A stretch of 39,805 nucleotides of DNA from Bacillota bacterium. Lineage in GTDB: Bacteria; Bacillota; Clostridia; Acetivibrionales; DTU013. This document shows, one piece after another, positions 26,673-36,090 of the stretch. The DNA lies in NCBI GenBank assembly GCA_023411645.1, contig JAEYON010000141.1, positions 1 through 39,805 of the forward strand, read 5' to 3'. Position 1 is the stretch's first letter. Each line of letters opens with the position of its first letter. The notes beneath the pieces were generated by a model. It saw nothing but the letters and a program-made list of their open reading frames with translations. It was not told where the DNA came from and ran no database searches. The position numbers were made by a program, and so were the translations under genes.

Positions 26673-29600
26673 ATGCGCAATGATGGTTTGCCAAATAAAC
26701 AAGGTCTGTACGATCCTGCATTTGAACATGATGCATGCGGCATGGGTTTTGTCGTAAGTATTAAAGGAGAAAAGACACATGATATAGTGGATGACGCCTT
26801 GACCGTACTGGAGAACCTTAGTCACAGGGGAGCCAGCGGAGCTGATGAGAATACAGGTGATGGAGCGGGAATCATGATCCAGATCCCACACGACTTTTTC
26901 GGCAGAGAGTGTGATGCACTTGGCTTTCAGCTACCTGAGCAGGGGAATTATGGCGTGGGGATGATTTTTGCACACAGGTATGATGATTTTAGAAAAACTC
27001 AAATAGAGGTGTTTGAAAATATTGTCCGAGAGGAAGGTCAGAAAATTCTGGGCTGGAGAGAGGTGCCTATTGATAAAACATCTGTAGGCGAAAGTGCGAA
27101 GGCAGTGATGCCCAGATTTATTCAGGTTTTTATAGAAAGGAGTCCCAATATCGCTGACGAAAGGGATTTTGAAAGGAAACTCTATGTAATTAGAAAAAGA
27201 GCGGAAAAGACTATTGTCCCAATGTGCAAAGAAAAGGGAGGCATCTTTTACATATCCAGTCTTTCCGCAAAAACCATAGTTTATAAGGGCATGCTTACAG
27301 CGCAGCAGCTTAGGAATTTCTATCTGGATCTTTCCGACCTTGACCTTACATCCGCGCTGGCTATGGTGCATTCAAGGTTCAGCACCAATACCTTTCCAAG
27401 CTGGGCTCGGGCGCATCCGAACCGTTATATCGTCCACAACGGTGAGATCAACACTATCAGAAGTAATGTTAACTGGATGAAGGCAAGGCAAAGATGTATG
27501 GAATCACCGCTCTTCGACGATATTGCTAAAATTTACCCGATTGTTGATGAGACAGGTACGGATTCCTCCATGTTCGATAACAGCCTGGAATTTCTTTACC
27601 ATACAGGCAGATCGCTGCCCCATGCAGTGATGATGATGATACCTGAACCATGGGAAAAGAATGATCTGATGTCCGAGTCGAAGAAGGAGTTTTATCGTTT
27701 CCAGGACTTTCTGATGGAGCCTTGGGATGGCCCTGCCGCAATGGCATTTACGGATGGGGATGTTATTGGCGGAGTACTTGACAGAAATGGTCTTCGCCCG
27801 TCGAGGTATTATGTAACCAAGGATGACAAGGTGATTCTAGCCTCTGAAGTCGGTGTAGCGGATATCAGACCTGAAAATGTAAAGTATAAAGGAAGGCTGG
27901 AGCCGGGCAGGATGCTGCTTATCGATACAGTTGAAAAGAGGATCATATCGGATGATGAAATAAAGGAATACGTATCTAAACAGCATCCATATCAAACGTG
28001 GAACCGTAAACATATTTTCAATCTCAATGAGCTGCCTGCCATCAATGAGCAGTCAACCGGTAAGTCTCAGGAGAAAAGGGACTGCGAAGGTCTGATACAG
28101 CAGCAGAAAGCCTTTGGATATACGTTTGAAGATATCACAAAAATGATCCTTCCTATGGCGGCTAAAGGAGAAGATCCCGTGGGTGCCATGGGGATGGACT
28201 CTCCGCTGGCTGTATTGTCAGAGAAGCCTCAGATGCTGTATCTATATTTCAAACAGTTGTTTGCACAGGTAACAAATCCGCCTATTGACGGAATCAGGGA
28301 AGACATCGTTACGTCCAGCAGCATTCTCCTTGGGACAGCAGGAAATTTGCTGGAGCCGGATAAAAAGAATACAGCCAGTATTTTTTTAGAGCATCCGATA
28401 TTGGCAGATGAGCAGCTCAGTACGCTGAAGAGCCTGAATGATGAGCATTTCAAAACAACGACCATCTCCATCCTGTATAAAGTCCAGGATGGAGCGGAGG
28501 CTATGAAAAAGGCATTATCAAGGATATTCAGAGAAGCTGACAGCGCTATTGAAGGAGGGGCAAATATAATTGTGCTTTCCGACAGAGGCGTAAACAGAGA
28601 ATTTGCCGCTATTCCAGCACTTTTGGCATCTTCGGGCCTTCATCACCACCTGATCAGGAAGGAGATCAGAACCAGTGTCGGTATCGTTCTGGAATCGGGT
28701 GAACCCAGAGAAGTGCATCATTTCTGTGTTCTGATCGGATACGGTGTAACGGCGGTTAATCCTTATCTGGCATATGAAACCATCAGGGATCTTTCGGATA
28801 AAGGATTGCTTGGAGACTTGACTTATGAAGAGGCAAAAAGGAATTACATTAAAGGCAGTGTGAAAGGCATTCTGAAGGTGCTGACCAAAATGGGCATTTC
28901 TACAATGCGAAGCTACCAGGGTGCGCAGATATTTGAAGCGGTCGGCCTGAAACAGGAGCTAATAGATAGATTTTTTACGATGACGCCGTCCAGACTGGAA
29001 GGCATCGGGCTTGAGGAACTGGCAGAAGAGAACCGGATGAGGCATGGGAGCGCTTATGACGAAAACTCTCCTTATACTGACACTCTTGAGCCGGGAGGCA
29101 TCTTTCAGGCAAAGGACGATGGTGAAAGCCATTTGTACTCTCCTGAAACGATATACATGCTGCAAAGAGCGTGCAGAGAAGGGGATTACAGGCTGTTTAA
29201 ATCATTCACAAATATAATAGATACCGAAGAAATAATGACCATAAGAAGCCTTCTAGAGTTTAAATATGCGGAGGGAGATACCATTCCAATTGAGGATGTG
29301 GAATCCGTTGAATCGATAGTCAAGAGGTTCAAGACAGGAGCAATGTCATACGGCTCAATCAGCAAGGAGGCCCACGAATGCCTGGCTATTGCTATGAACA
29401 GGCTTGGAGGGAAGAGTAATACCGGTGAGGGTGGAGAAGATCCTGAGCGGTTCAAGGTTCTTGAGAACGGCGATTCTAAAAAAAGTGCGATAAAGCAGGT
29501 CGCTTCTGGTCGTTTTGGTGTTACCAGCAATTATCTGGTAAACGCCAAGGAAATTCAGATCAAAATGGCCCAGGGTGCAAAACCGGGAGAAGGAGGACAG

Positions 29601-31247
29601 CTTCCGGGGAGAAAGGTATATCCGGAGATAGCCAGAGTCAGGCACTCAACACCAGGTGTGGGTCTGATTTCACCTCCGCCGCATCATGATATTTATTCAA
29701 TTGAAGATCTTGCCGAGCTAATACATGATCTCAAAAATGCTAACAGGGATGCCAGGATAAATGTCAAGCTCGTATCCGAGGTGGGAGTTGGGACGATTGC
29801 CGCGGGAGTGGCCAAGGGAAAAGCCGACGTTATACTGATCAGCGGATATGACGGCGGAACCGGCGCTTCTCCATGGACCAGCATTAAAAATGCGGGACTT
29901 CCGTGGGAGCTTGGTTTGTCGGAGACACACCAGACACTGGTTCTCAACAGGCTCAGGGATCGGGTATTACTGGAAACTGACGGGAAGCTTATGACTGGGA
30001 AGGATGTCGTAATTGCAGCGATGCTTGGCGCTGAAGAATTCGGATTTGCAACGACTCCGCTCATTGCGCTCGGATGTGTAATGATGAGGGTCTGTAACCT
30101 GAATACCTGCCCCGTTGGAATCGCAACTCAGGATAAAAACCTGAGGAAGAACTTCACAGGGAAGCCGGAGTACGTTGAAAATTTTATGCGGTTTATTGCG
30201 CAGGATATGCGCGAAATAATGGCTAAACTGGGCTTCAGAACGATTAACGAAATGGTCGGGCGTACCGACAGGCTCAAGGCAAAACCAGGCGTTAAGAATT
30301 GGAAGGCATCCAGACTGGATCTGTCCGCACTTCTTTATCAGCCATATGCTGACGCCTCCATTAACCGGTATCACACTGTGAAGCAAAATCACCTTATGGA
30401 CAAGTCAATCGATTTGAAAAAAATCCTTCGGATCTGCAAACCTTCGCTTGAACACAAAAAACCGATAAGAGCGAGACTGAAAATTGAGAATACAAACAGG
30501 GTTGTTGGCACGATTACAGGCAGTGAAATAACCGGAAAATATGGCGATGAAGGACTTGCGGAGGATACTGTCAGGCTTGCCTTCCTGGGATCAGCGGGAC
30601 AGAGCTTCGGCGCATTTATTCCAAAAGGAATGACCTTGGAGCTTGAAGGTGATGCCAACGATTATATCGGGAAAGGCTTGTCGGGCGGCAAAATCATTGT
30701 ATACCCGCCAAAGGCTTCAAATTTCAAACCGGAGGAAAATATCATCATCGGAAACGTGGCTTTTTACGGTGCGACTGAGGGCGAAGCATATATCAACGGC
30801 ATTGCGGGAGAAAGATTTTGTGTCAGAAACAGTGGAATAACTGCCGTTGTCGAAGGTGTCGGAGATCACGGCTGCGAATACATGACGGGAGGAAAGGTCG
30901 TAGTCCTCGGTAAGACTGGAAGAAACTTTGCGGCAGGTATGTCGGGCGGTATTGCATATGTTCTGGACTTTGACGGGAGATACTGCAACAAATCACTGGT
31001 ATTAATAGAAAAGATCGATTCTGATGAGGAAATGAAAGAGGTCAGGAAAATGATCACAAAGCATGTCGAATATACCGGAAGTCCTCTTGGAACAAGAATC
31101 CTGGACGATTGGAAGAATTATTCGAATCGACTGACCAGAGTAATACCAAAGGATTATAAGCAAATGCTGATCAACATAAACGAGGCATATAAAGCGGGGC
31201 TGACGGGCGATGAAGCCTTGATGGCCGCGTTTGAAAGAGAGATTTGA
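26673..31247 (+). CDS. gltB: Glutamate synthase large (alpha) subunit
   Basis: A 1524-residue GOGAT large subunit that transfers the amide of glutamine to 2-oxoglutarate. A 21-residue propeptide would be removed to expose Cys22 (EHDACGMGF) as the N-terminal nucleophile of the type-2 glutaminase domain (about 22-430). The central domain and the FMN-binding synthase domain (about 830-1220) follow, with SNTGEGGEDPERF, GQLPGRKV and SGYDGGTGASPW. The 3Fe-4S cysteines appear as CVMMRVCNLNTC (C-x5-C-x4-C) near residue 1134, and the C-terminal beta-helix GXGXG domain closes the chain. The ATG at 26673 has AGGGTG 6 bases ahead and lies downstream of the promoter. An open frame from 26583 would add 30 Lys-rich residues and is not the start. 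gltD follows. Confidence 0.97.
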   Translation: MRNDGLPNKQGLYDPAFEHDACGMGFVVSIKGEKTHDIVDDALTVLENLSHRGASGADENTGDGAGIMIQIPHDFFGRECDALGFQLPEQGNYGVGMIFAHRYDDFRKTQIEVFENIVREEGQKILGWREVPIDKTSVGESAKAVMPRFIQVFIERSPNIADERDFERKLYVIRKRAEKTIVPMCKEKGGIFYISSLSAKTIVYKGMLTAQQLRNFYLDLSDLDLTSALAMVHSRFSTNTFPSWARAHPNRYIVHNGEINTIRSNVNWMKARQRCMESPLFDDIAKIYPIVDETGTDSSMFDNSLEFLYHTGRSLPHAVMMMIPEPWEKNDLMSESKKEFYRFQDFLMEPWDGPAAMAFTDGDVIGGVLDRNGLRPSRYYVTKDDKVILASEVGVADIRPENVKYKGRLEPGRMLLIDTVEKRIISDDEIKEYVSKQHPYQTWNRKHIFNLNELPAINEQSTGKSQEKRDCEGLIQQQKAFGYTFEDITKMILPMAAKGEDPVGAMGMDSPLAVLSEKPQMLYLYFKQLFAQVTNPPIDGIREDIVTSSSILLGTAGNLLEPDKKNTASIFLEHPILADEQLSTLKSLNDEHFKTTTISILYKVQDGAEAMKKALSRIFREADSAIEGGANIIVLSDRGVNREFAAIPALLASSGLHHHLIRKEIRTSVGIVLESGEPREVHHFCVLIGYGVTAVNPYLAYETIRDLSDKGLLGDLTYEEAKRNYIKGSVKGILKVLTKMGISTMRSYQGAQIFEAVGLKQELIDRFFTMTPSRLEGIGLEELAEENRMRHGSAYDENSPYTDTLEPGGIFQAKDDGESHLYSPETIYMLQRACREGDYRLFKSFTNIIDTEEIMTIRSLLEFKYAEGDTIPIEDVESVESIVKRFKTGAMSYGSISKEAHECLAIAMNRLGGKSNTGEGGEDPERFKVLENGDSKKSAIKQVASGRFGVTSNYLVNAKEIQIKMAQGAKPGEGGQLPGRKVYPEIARVRHSTPGVGLISPPPHHDIYSIEDLAELIHDLKNANRDARINVKLVSEVGVGTIAAGVAKGKADVILISGYDGGTGASPWTSIKNAGLPWELGLSETHQTLVLNRLRDRVLLETDGKLMTGKDVVIAAMLGAEEFGFATTPLIALGCVMMRVCNLNTCPVGIATQDKNLRKNFTGKPEYVENFMRFIAQDMREIMAKLGFRTINEMVGRTDRLKAKPGVKNWKASRLDLSALLYQPYADASINRYHTVKQNHLMDKSIDLKKILRICKPSLEHKKPIRARLKIENTNRVVGTITGSEITGKYGDEGLAEDTVRLAFLGSAGQSFGAFIPKGMTLELEGDANDYIGKGLSGGKIIVYPPKASNFKPEENIIIGNVAFYGATEGEAYINGIAGERFCVRNSGITAVVEGVGDHGCEYMTGGKVVVLGKTGRNFAAGMSGGIAYVLDFDGRYCNKSLVLIEKIDSDEEMKEVRKMITKHVEYTGSPLGTRILDDWKNYSNRLTRVIPKDYKQMLININEAYKAGLTGDEALMAAFEREI

Positions 31248-31283
31248 GCAGACCCAAACTGAACAAATCTGGAATATGAGGGG

Positions 31284-31380
31284 ACCAGGTTGAAGTATAA
31301 GAAACCGGCTTGGGGGATAAGAAAACCAGGCTGGAGTGAGAAAAAGGTTTGGAGTAATAGAATGTAAGGTGGGAATAGAA
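31284..31380 (+). repeat. Degenerate ~20-bp tandem repeats between gltB and gltD
   Basis: About five imperfect units follow each other in the 133-base gap: ACCAGGTTGAAGTATAAGAA, ACCGGCTTGGGGGATAAGAA, ACCAGGCTGGAGTGAGAAA, AAGGTTTGGAGTAATAGAA and AAGGTGGGAATAGAA. The common theme is AGGxTGGAGTA(T)AAGAA. The last unit contains the AAGGTGGG ribosome binding site of gltD, so the array looks like repeated copies of a ribosome-binding-site region. Confidence 0.5.
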
Positions 31381-32865
31381 ATGGGGAAAATTACTGGTTT
31401 TTTAGAATATGATAGAAGTGATCCGAAAAAACGGCCAGCTCTTGAGAGGATCAATGACTGGGAGTCGATACGGCTTGCGCAGGATGAGGAGACAGTCAGG
31501 ACTCAGGCGGCCCGATGTATGAACTGCGGCATTCCGTATTGCCATGGAGGGATCCTTTTGAATGGAATGACAGCAGGCTGTCCTGTACGTAATCTTATTC
31601 CGGAGTGGAATGATTTGGTTTACAGGAAGCAGTGGAAGGAGGCCTACCAGAGACTGATCAGAACGAACCCATTTCCGGAATTCACGGGCAGAGTGTGTCC
31701 CGCGCCATGTGAAGGCTCCTGTACGGAAGGTTACAATATGGAGGCAGTGACGATCAGCAGCATTGAGTACGCTATTATTGAGAAAGCCTTCGCGGAAGGC
31801 TGGGTACAGGTAAGAAAAGCAACAGAGACAGGAAAGAGGGTCGCTGTTGTGGGCTCCGGACCTTCAGGTCTGTCTGCCGCCTATTATCTCAATGCGGTAG
31901 GGCATGATGTGACAGTCTATGAGAGAAACGACAGAGCAGGCGGATTGCTCATGTACGGAATCCCGAATATGAAGCTGGAAAAGAGTGTTGTTGAAAGACG
32001 CATTGAGCTATTAAAAGCTTCCGGGATCAGATTCGTGCTGAATACAGAGGTTGGAAGAGATATTCCTGCAAAAGAACTGGTAGACTGTTTTGATGCGGTT
32101 GTGCTGTGCGCAGGCGCGACCAAGCCAAGGAGTCTTGAGGTAGAAGGGAAGGAGCTGCTTGGTGTACATTACGCCGTTGACTTTTTGAAAGCCAATACCA
32201 AAAGTTATCTGGATTCAAATATGCATGACGGCGCCTGCATAAATGCTTCAGGAAAGCATGTGATCATTATCGGCGGTGGAGATACCGGAACAGACTGTGT
32301 TGCAACATCACTGCGGCACGGATGCGAGAGCGTGGTTCAGTTTGAAATACTGCCAGAGCCACCTCACAAAAGAAATGAAAAATCCAATCCGTGGCCGGAA
32401 TGGCCTAAGAAGCTGAAAGTGGACTATGGGCAGGAAGAGGCCATATGTCTGGCTGGGCATGATCCCAGAAATTACCTTATATCCACTAAAAAGATCGTCG
32501 GAAATGAAAAGGGTGAGGTAAAAGAGGTCCACACAGTAGATATTACATGGGGCATGGGTGCCAATGGACGTTTTGTACCGCAGGAAGTACCGGGAAGCGA
32601 AAGGGCATGGAAAGCCGACATGGTACTGCTTGCTATGGGGTTTTTAGGACCGGAGGATACGATTCCAAGTGAGTTAAAGCTGGAGCGGGACTCCGGAAGT
32701 AATGTGAAAGCAGATTATGGAGTTTTTGAAACCAATGTTGATAAGGTATTTACAGCAGGAGATATGAGACGTGGTCAGAGTCTTGTTGTCTGGGCCATAC
32801 AGGAGGGTAAGCTTGCAGCAAGGGAAGTCGATAAATATCTGATGGGTAAAACGCTGCTGAAGTAA
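31381..32865 (+). CDS. gltD: Glutamate synthase small (beta) subunit
   Basis: A 494-residue NAD(P)H-dependent subunit that passes electrons to the large subunit. The N-terminal adrenodoxin-type region carries the iron-sulfur cysteines CMNCGIPYCHGG and, after GCPVRNLIPEWNDL, CPAPCEGSC. The FAD-binding motif is VAVVGSGPSGLSAAYYL, the NAD(P)H-binding motif is VIIIGGGDTGTDCVATSLR, and the second FAD motif near the end is VFTAGDMRRGQSLVVWAI. Length is usual for the family. ATG 31381 is supported by AAGGTGGG 7 bases upstream and by the family N-terminus MGKITGFLEYDR; a longer frame from GTG 31336 runs into the repeat region. No strong terminator is visible before the convergent MATE gene. Confidence 0.97.
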   Translation: MGKITGFLEYDRSDPKKRPALERINDWESIRLAQDEETVRTQAARCMNCGIPYCHGGILLNGMTAGCPVRNLIPEWNDLVYRKQWKEAYQRLIRTNPFPEFTGRVCPAPCEGSCTEGYNMEAVTISSIEYAIIEKAFAEGWVQVRKATETGKRVAVVGSGPSGLSAAYYLNAVGHDVTVYERNDRAGGLLMYGIPNMKLEKSVVERRIELLKASGIRFVLNTEVGRDIPAKELVDCFDAVVLCAGATKPRSLEVEGKELLGVHYAVDFLKANTKSYLDSNMHDGACINASGKHVIIIGGGDTGTDCVATSLRHGCESVVQFEILPEPPHKRNEKSNPWPEWPKKLKVDYGQEEAICLAGHDPRNYLISTKKIVGNEKGEVKEVHTVDITWGMGANGRFVPQEVPGSERAWKADMVLLAMGFLGPEDTIPSELKLERDSGSNVKADYGVFETNVDKVFTAGDMRRGQSLVVWAIQEGKLAAREVDKYLMGKTLLK

Positions 32866-32936
32866 ACTCACTTTCAGATATAAATTCGAATTTCCTATTC
32901 GGGTGCGAGTTTTCCACAGACGTAACCGTATATTAA

Positions 32937-34364
32937 TCAGGAGCAGATTTGTACATCCTCATTTGCCTTGGAGCGGGCTTTCACATGCTTCCATTTGCCG
33001 GAACGGTAGCGCAGGAATACAACTGCAGCTCTGGTATACTGATCCAACACTAGAGCTACCCATGCTCCTATAAGGCCCCAGTGGAAGACTGTCACAAATA
33101 TATATGCCACAAATACACGGAAGATCCATATTCCAAATATTGATGCATATAAGGGAAACATAGTATCGCCCGCACCCCTTAATGCACCAGCCAGAGAGAG
33201 CTGCGTTGATTGACCTGGCTGGGATAACGACATTATTTTCAAAACAGTGCCCGCCATTGCGGCAACTGCCAGATCTTGAGTATATAGGCGTGCAATGGGA
33301 TGTGAAAACAAGACAAACATAAAGCCAACAAAACAGGCAACTGCCAAAGCAATATGATGTACAATATCGGCATACTTTTGTGCCTTCTCCTCTTCGTTGG
33401 CACCCATACTCTGTCCGACAAGTGTAGTGGCGGCGATACCGAAGGCCATACTGGGTGAAAACGCCAGACCGCTAATGTTAAGACCTATCTGATGAGCGGC
33501 AAAGCCCAGTGTTCCAAGGCCTGAAACAGTGCGTGCAAACATCATCAGTCCGCTCTGTAAGACAAACTGCTCAAACGCTGCTGGCAGGCCAATGGAGAAC
33601 ACCTTTTTCATAATACTCCAGTCAAATCGGTATTTGCTTTTTCGATGGCGAAGTGATATCACAGAATGACGAGTGCCGAATAAAATAAATAACCCGACCG
33701 CGCACGCAAGGATTCTTGAAAAAGTCGTTGAAACAGCAGCTCCCGATACGCCCCATTTGGGAAAGCCCAGCTTTCCGTATATCAGCACATAATTGCCGAA
33801 AACATTCACTAGATTACTTCCTATATTATAAAGCATCGGCAGCTTTGTTTCGCCTGCACCTCTCAACGCCGCAGTCACACCCGCTGTAACAGCTTGAAAT
33901 ACCAGCCCGGAACACACAATCTGAAAGTATGCTGTAGCATCCTGAACTACGTCTGCTTCTGCGCCCATAAACAGAACCACGTTCTTCGCAAAAAATACCC
34001 CGATTGCACTCGTGATTATACCTAATACTGTATTGACGACAAGAATTTGCCGGGTAACCGATGTTGCCTTCTCAGTATTACCTGCGCCGATGTTCCAGGC
34101 TACAAGTGTGGTGGTTCCTACATTGACGGCTGCAAACAAGGCAAGTAAAAGCATGAACGGCTGGTTGGTCAGGCCTACCGCGGTGATGGCTCCTGGATTA
34201 AGCTGCCCGACCATGATCATATCTACCATTCCGAATAAAGTTGACATAACAAGCTCAATAAAAGCCGGCCATGTGATCGATATTACTTCACGTCGCATCT
34301 GAATGTGATTATAATGCTCCTGCGAACTCATGGCTTTTCTTTTTTTGAACGGAAATTGCAGCAA
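32937..34364 (-). CDS. MATE family multidrug/cation antiporter
   Basis: A 475-residue membrane protein with 12 predicted helices in two MatE repeats (about 25-190 and 250-415). Characteristic features are SITWPAFIELVMSTLFGMVD at helix 1, PGAITAVGLTNQPFMLL, GVTAALRGAGETKLPM and, in the second half, SLAGALRGAGDTMFPLY. These exporters use Na+ or H+ gradients to expel cationic compounds; the substrate here cannot be inferred. TTG 34364 is chosen because GGAAGGGA lies about 10 bases before it and the promoter just upstream fits; ATG 34331 (MSSQEHYNH) is a shorter alternative with a weaker site. It is divergent from a second MATE gene. Confidence 0.93.
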   Translation of the reverse strand: MLQFPFKKRKAMSSQEHYNHIQMRREVISITWPAFIELVMSTLFGMVDMIMVGQLNPGAITAVGLTNQPFMLLLALFAAVNVGTTTLVAWNIGAGNTEKATSVTRQILVVNTVLGIITSAIGVFFAKNVVLFMGAEADVVQDATAYFQIVCSGLVFQAVTAGVTAALRGAGETKLPMLYNIGSNLVNVFGNYVLIYGKLGFPKWGVSGAAVSTTFSRILACAVGLFILFGTRHSVISLRHRKSKYRFDWSIMKKVFSIGLPAAFEQFVLQSGLMMFARTVSGLGTLGFAAHQIGLNISGLAFSPSMAFGIAATTLVGQSMGANEEEKAQKYADIVHHIALAVACFVGFMFVLFSHPIARLYTQDLAVAAMAGTVLKIMSLSQPGQSTQLSLAGALRGAGDTMFPLYASIFGIWIFRVFVAYIFVTVFHWGLIGAWVALVLDQYTRAAVVFLRYRSGKWKHVKARSKANEDVQICS

Positions 34365-34404
34365 CTAAACGTCATCCCTTCCGATATTAAAAACCAATAT
34401 ATCT

Positions 34405-34433
34405 ATTGTAACGCTTTTGAAGGGACATTTCAA
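34405..34433 (-). promoter_or_regulatory. Sigma-A-type promoter for the minus-strand MATE gene
   Basis: On the minus strand TTGAAA (34433-34428) and TACAAT (34410-34405) are separated by exactly 17 bases. The start of transcription would be near 34398, giving a 34-base leader that includes the GGAAGGGA ribosome binding site before TTG 34364. Confidence 0.65.
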
Positions 34434-34487
34434 ATTTTTTGTTTATGTCATCTGATTTAAACTTGCAGGTGTGCATTTTCAATTTGC

Positions 34488-34516
34488 TTGATTGACGGCG
34501 ATAGATATGATATCCT
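34488..34516 (+). promoter_or_regulatory. Possible promoter for the plus-strand MATE gene
   Basis: TTGATT (34488-34493) and TATCCT (34511-34516) have 17-base spacing. The -10 is a poor match, so this is tentative; it is the best candidate in the 232-base gap between the divergent MATE genes for rightward transcription. Confidence 0.25.
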
Positions 34517-34596
34517 TGCGTTAGAAAGATGAAGAGGCCGCTTTCGTAAATACACAGTGAGTTTCGGTTGCTGTGATAATAAAAGAGTGATTCTGA

Positions 34597-35958
34597 ATGT
34601 TAATTAGAAGAGATGTAGCAAAATTAGCTCTCCCAATTTTGGTAGAACAGCTTTTTATAACGACCATAGGAGTATTAAATACCATCATAGCTAGCGGCAT
34701 TGGGAAGGAAGCTATCTCCGCAATTGGGACAGTGGACTCGTTTAATAATATTATTATCTTTTTCTTAAATTCATTGGCTGTTGGCAGTACTGTGGTCGTT
34801 GCTCAGTATATGGGCCAAAAAAAAAAACAAAAACCAAAAGAAGCTGCAATGCAGGCCATTTTCTCCGGTGTTCTTATATCATGCCTTATTACTATTGCGA
34901 TTATTGCTTTTAAGGATAGTATCCTTCTTTCCTTTATTGGAAAAGCAGAAAAACAAGTAGTTGACTATGCAGTTGTTTATTTTGGAATAACGCTGCTGAA
35001 CTATCCTCTTACTGCAATATCGTTTGTTGCAAGCGGAATTTTAAGGAGTTCAGGCAATCAGAGCAAGACCATGAAGATAAACATTACAATTACAGTAACT
35101 AACATTGTGTTAAGTTATTTATTAATCTATGGTGTATCCATGGGAAATCAACATGTAAATATTGTTATACCTGGTATGGGTGTTAAAGGCGCGGCCATTG
35201 CAATAACGATAGCGAGGCTGGTGGGCGCTGTTCTATTTATAATCGCGCTGCTAAAGAATTATGAAGGAATCAGTTGGAAAGAAATAAAGAGATTCAGAAT
35301 CAACCTTGAAATGCAAAAAACTATTTTGAATATTGGCCTGCCGGCCGGAGTAGAATCATTTATCTTTAATATCGGAAAGTTTGTACAGCAAATCATTATC
35401 ATTTCACTTGGCACAGCAAGCATAGCTGCAAATACTATATCGTGGTCGGTTTTCGGTTTGCTTATTATTCCGGGAAATGCCTTCTCCATTGTAGCTATGA
35501 CGATGGTGGGCTACTCCATGGGCATGGAAGAATATGATGAGGCCAAAAAAATCAATATTTATCTTGTTAAGCTGTCTATGGTCTCAAAGGCGGCGGTCAG
35601 CCTGCTCGTATTTCCGCTTGCCTCCATTATTGCTTCCGCCTATTCATCAGATGCCGAGGTTATAATGCTTACCTCGCAGATCATTCGTATAAACGCAATT
35701 GCTATACCTCTCTTGTGGCCTGTATCCTTCATTATCCCAGCCGGTCTAAAAGGAGCGGGTGACACCAGATTTACAATGGCTGTCTCTGTAATAAGCATGT
35801 GGTCATTCAGAGTATTTTTGGGATATATTTTCAGCATATTACTGGGTATGGGTGTCGTAGGTATATGGGTCGCCATGTATTTTGACTGGATTACCCGCGG
35901 GATTATTTATTACATCCGCTTGCAAAGAGGAAAATGGATGAAGAAAATGGTTGCTTAA
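34597..35958 (+). CDS. MATE family multidrug/cation antiporter (second)
   Basis: A 453-residue membrane protein with 12 helices and two MatE repeats. It differs considerably from the minus-strand neighbour but shares the landmarks LALPILVEQLFITTIGVLNT at helix 1, ASGILRSSGNQSKTM in the first half, and PAGLKGAGDTRFTMAVSVIS in the second. ATG 34597 has AAGAGTG about 10 bases ahead. Two different MATE genes back to back suggest either a heterologous pair answering related compounds or independent acquisition; sequence alone does not decide. The gene is followed by the terminator and the tRNA-Arg fragment that mark the edge of the integrated element. Confidence 0.93.
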   Translation: MLIRRDVAKLALPILVEQLFITTIGVLNTIIASGIGKEAISAIGTVDSFNNIIIFFLNSLAVGSTVVVAQYMGQKKKQKPKEAAMQAIFSGVLISCLITIAIIAFKDSILLSFIGKAEKQVVDYAVVYFGITLLNYPLTAISFVASGILRSSGNQSKTMKINITITVTNIVLSYLLIYGVSMGNQHVNIVIPGMGVKGAAIAITIARLVGAVLFIIALLKNYEGISWKEIKRFRINLEMQKTILNIGLPAGVESFIFNIGKFVQQIIIISLGTASIAANTISWSVFGLLIIPGNAFSIVAMTMVGYSMGMEEYDEAKKINIYLVKLSMVSKAAVSLLVFPLASIIASAYSSDAEVIMLTSQIIRINAIAIPLLWPVSFIIPAGLKGAGDTRFTMAVSVISMWSFRVFLGYIFSILLGMGVVGIWVAMYFDWITRGIIYYIRLQRGKWMKKMVA

Positions 35959-35993
35959 GAATGAATGTAGCCCATAAGGTTTTTGGTCGGTAC

Positions 35994-36024
35994 AAAAAAG
36001 GCACCACATAAAGTGATGCCTTTT
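35994..36024. terminator. Terminator of the ancestral tRNA-Arg gene, also facing the MATE gene
   Basis: A 12-position stem, AAAAGGCACCAC (35996-36007) against GTGATGCCTTTT (36013-36024), with one C-A mismatch and an ATAAA loop. Read on the minus strand it sits 4 bases after the tRNA CCA and ends in six T's, so it is the normal terminator of the tRNA gene; read on the plus strand it can also end the MATE transcript. Confidence 0.8.
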
Positions 36025-36028
36025 GAGA

Positions 36029-36074
36029 TGGCGTACCTGAAGGGATTCGAACCCCCGACCTACGGATTAGAAGT
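36029..36074 (-). pseudogene. 3' half of tRNA-Arg(UCU): integration junction
   Basis: Read on the minus strand, 36074 to 36029 gives ACTTCTAATCCGT (anticodon loop with TCT and 3' anticodon stem), AGGTC (variable), GGGGGTTCGAATCCCTT (T arm), CAGGTAC (3' acceptor strand), G and CCA. Before the anticodon loop the sequence is unrelated to a tRNA: the 5' anticodon stem, D arm and 5' acceptor are absent. An intact gene would begin GTACCTG. A 46-base fragment running from the anticodon loop to CCA is what tyrosine-recombinase elements leave at the integrase end after inserting in a tRNA gene. Confidence 0.85.
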
Positions 36075-36090
36075 GCCAAATTTGCTTTTT

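Noticed and set aside
31002..31454. 150-codon minus-strand open frame across the gltB-gltD gap
   Set aside because: It is antisense to the ends of both genes; composition and lack of motifs mark it as chance.
32866..32936. Terminator between gltD and the convergent MATE gene
   Set aside because: Only a 5-bp CGAAT-TTCCT-ATTCG stem is visible with no adjacent T-run; not enough to call.
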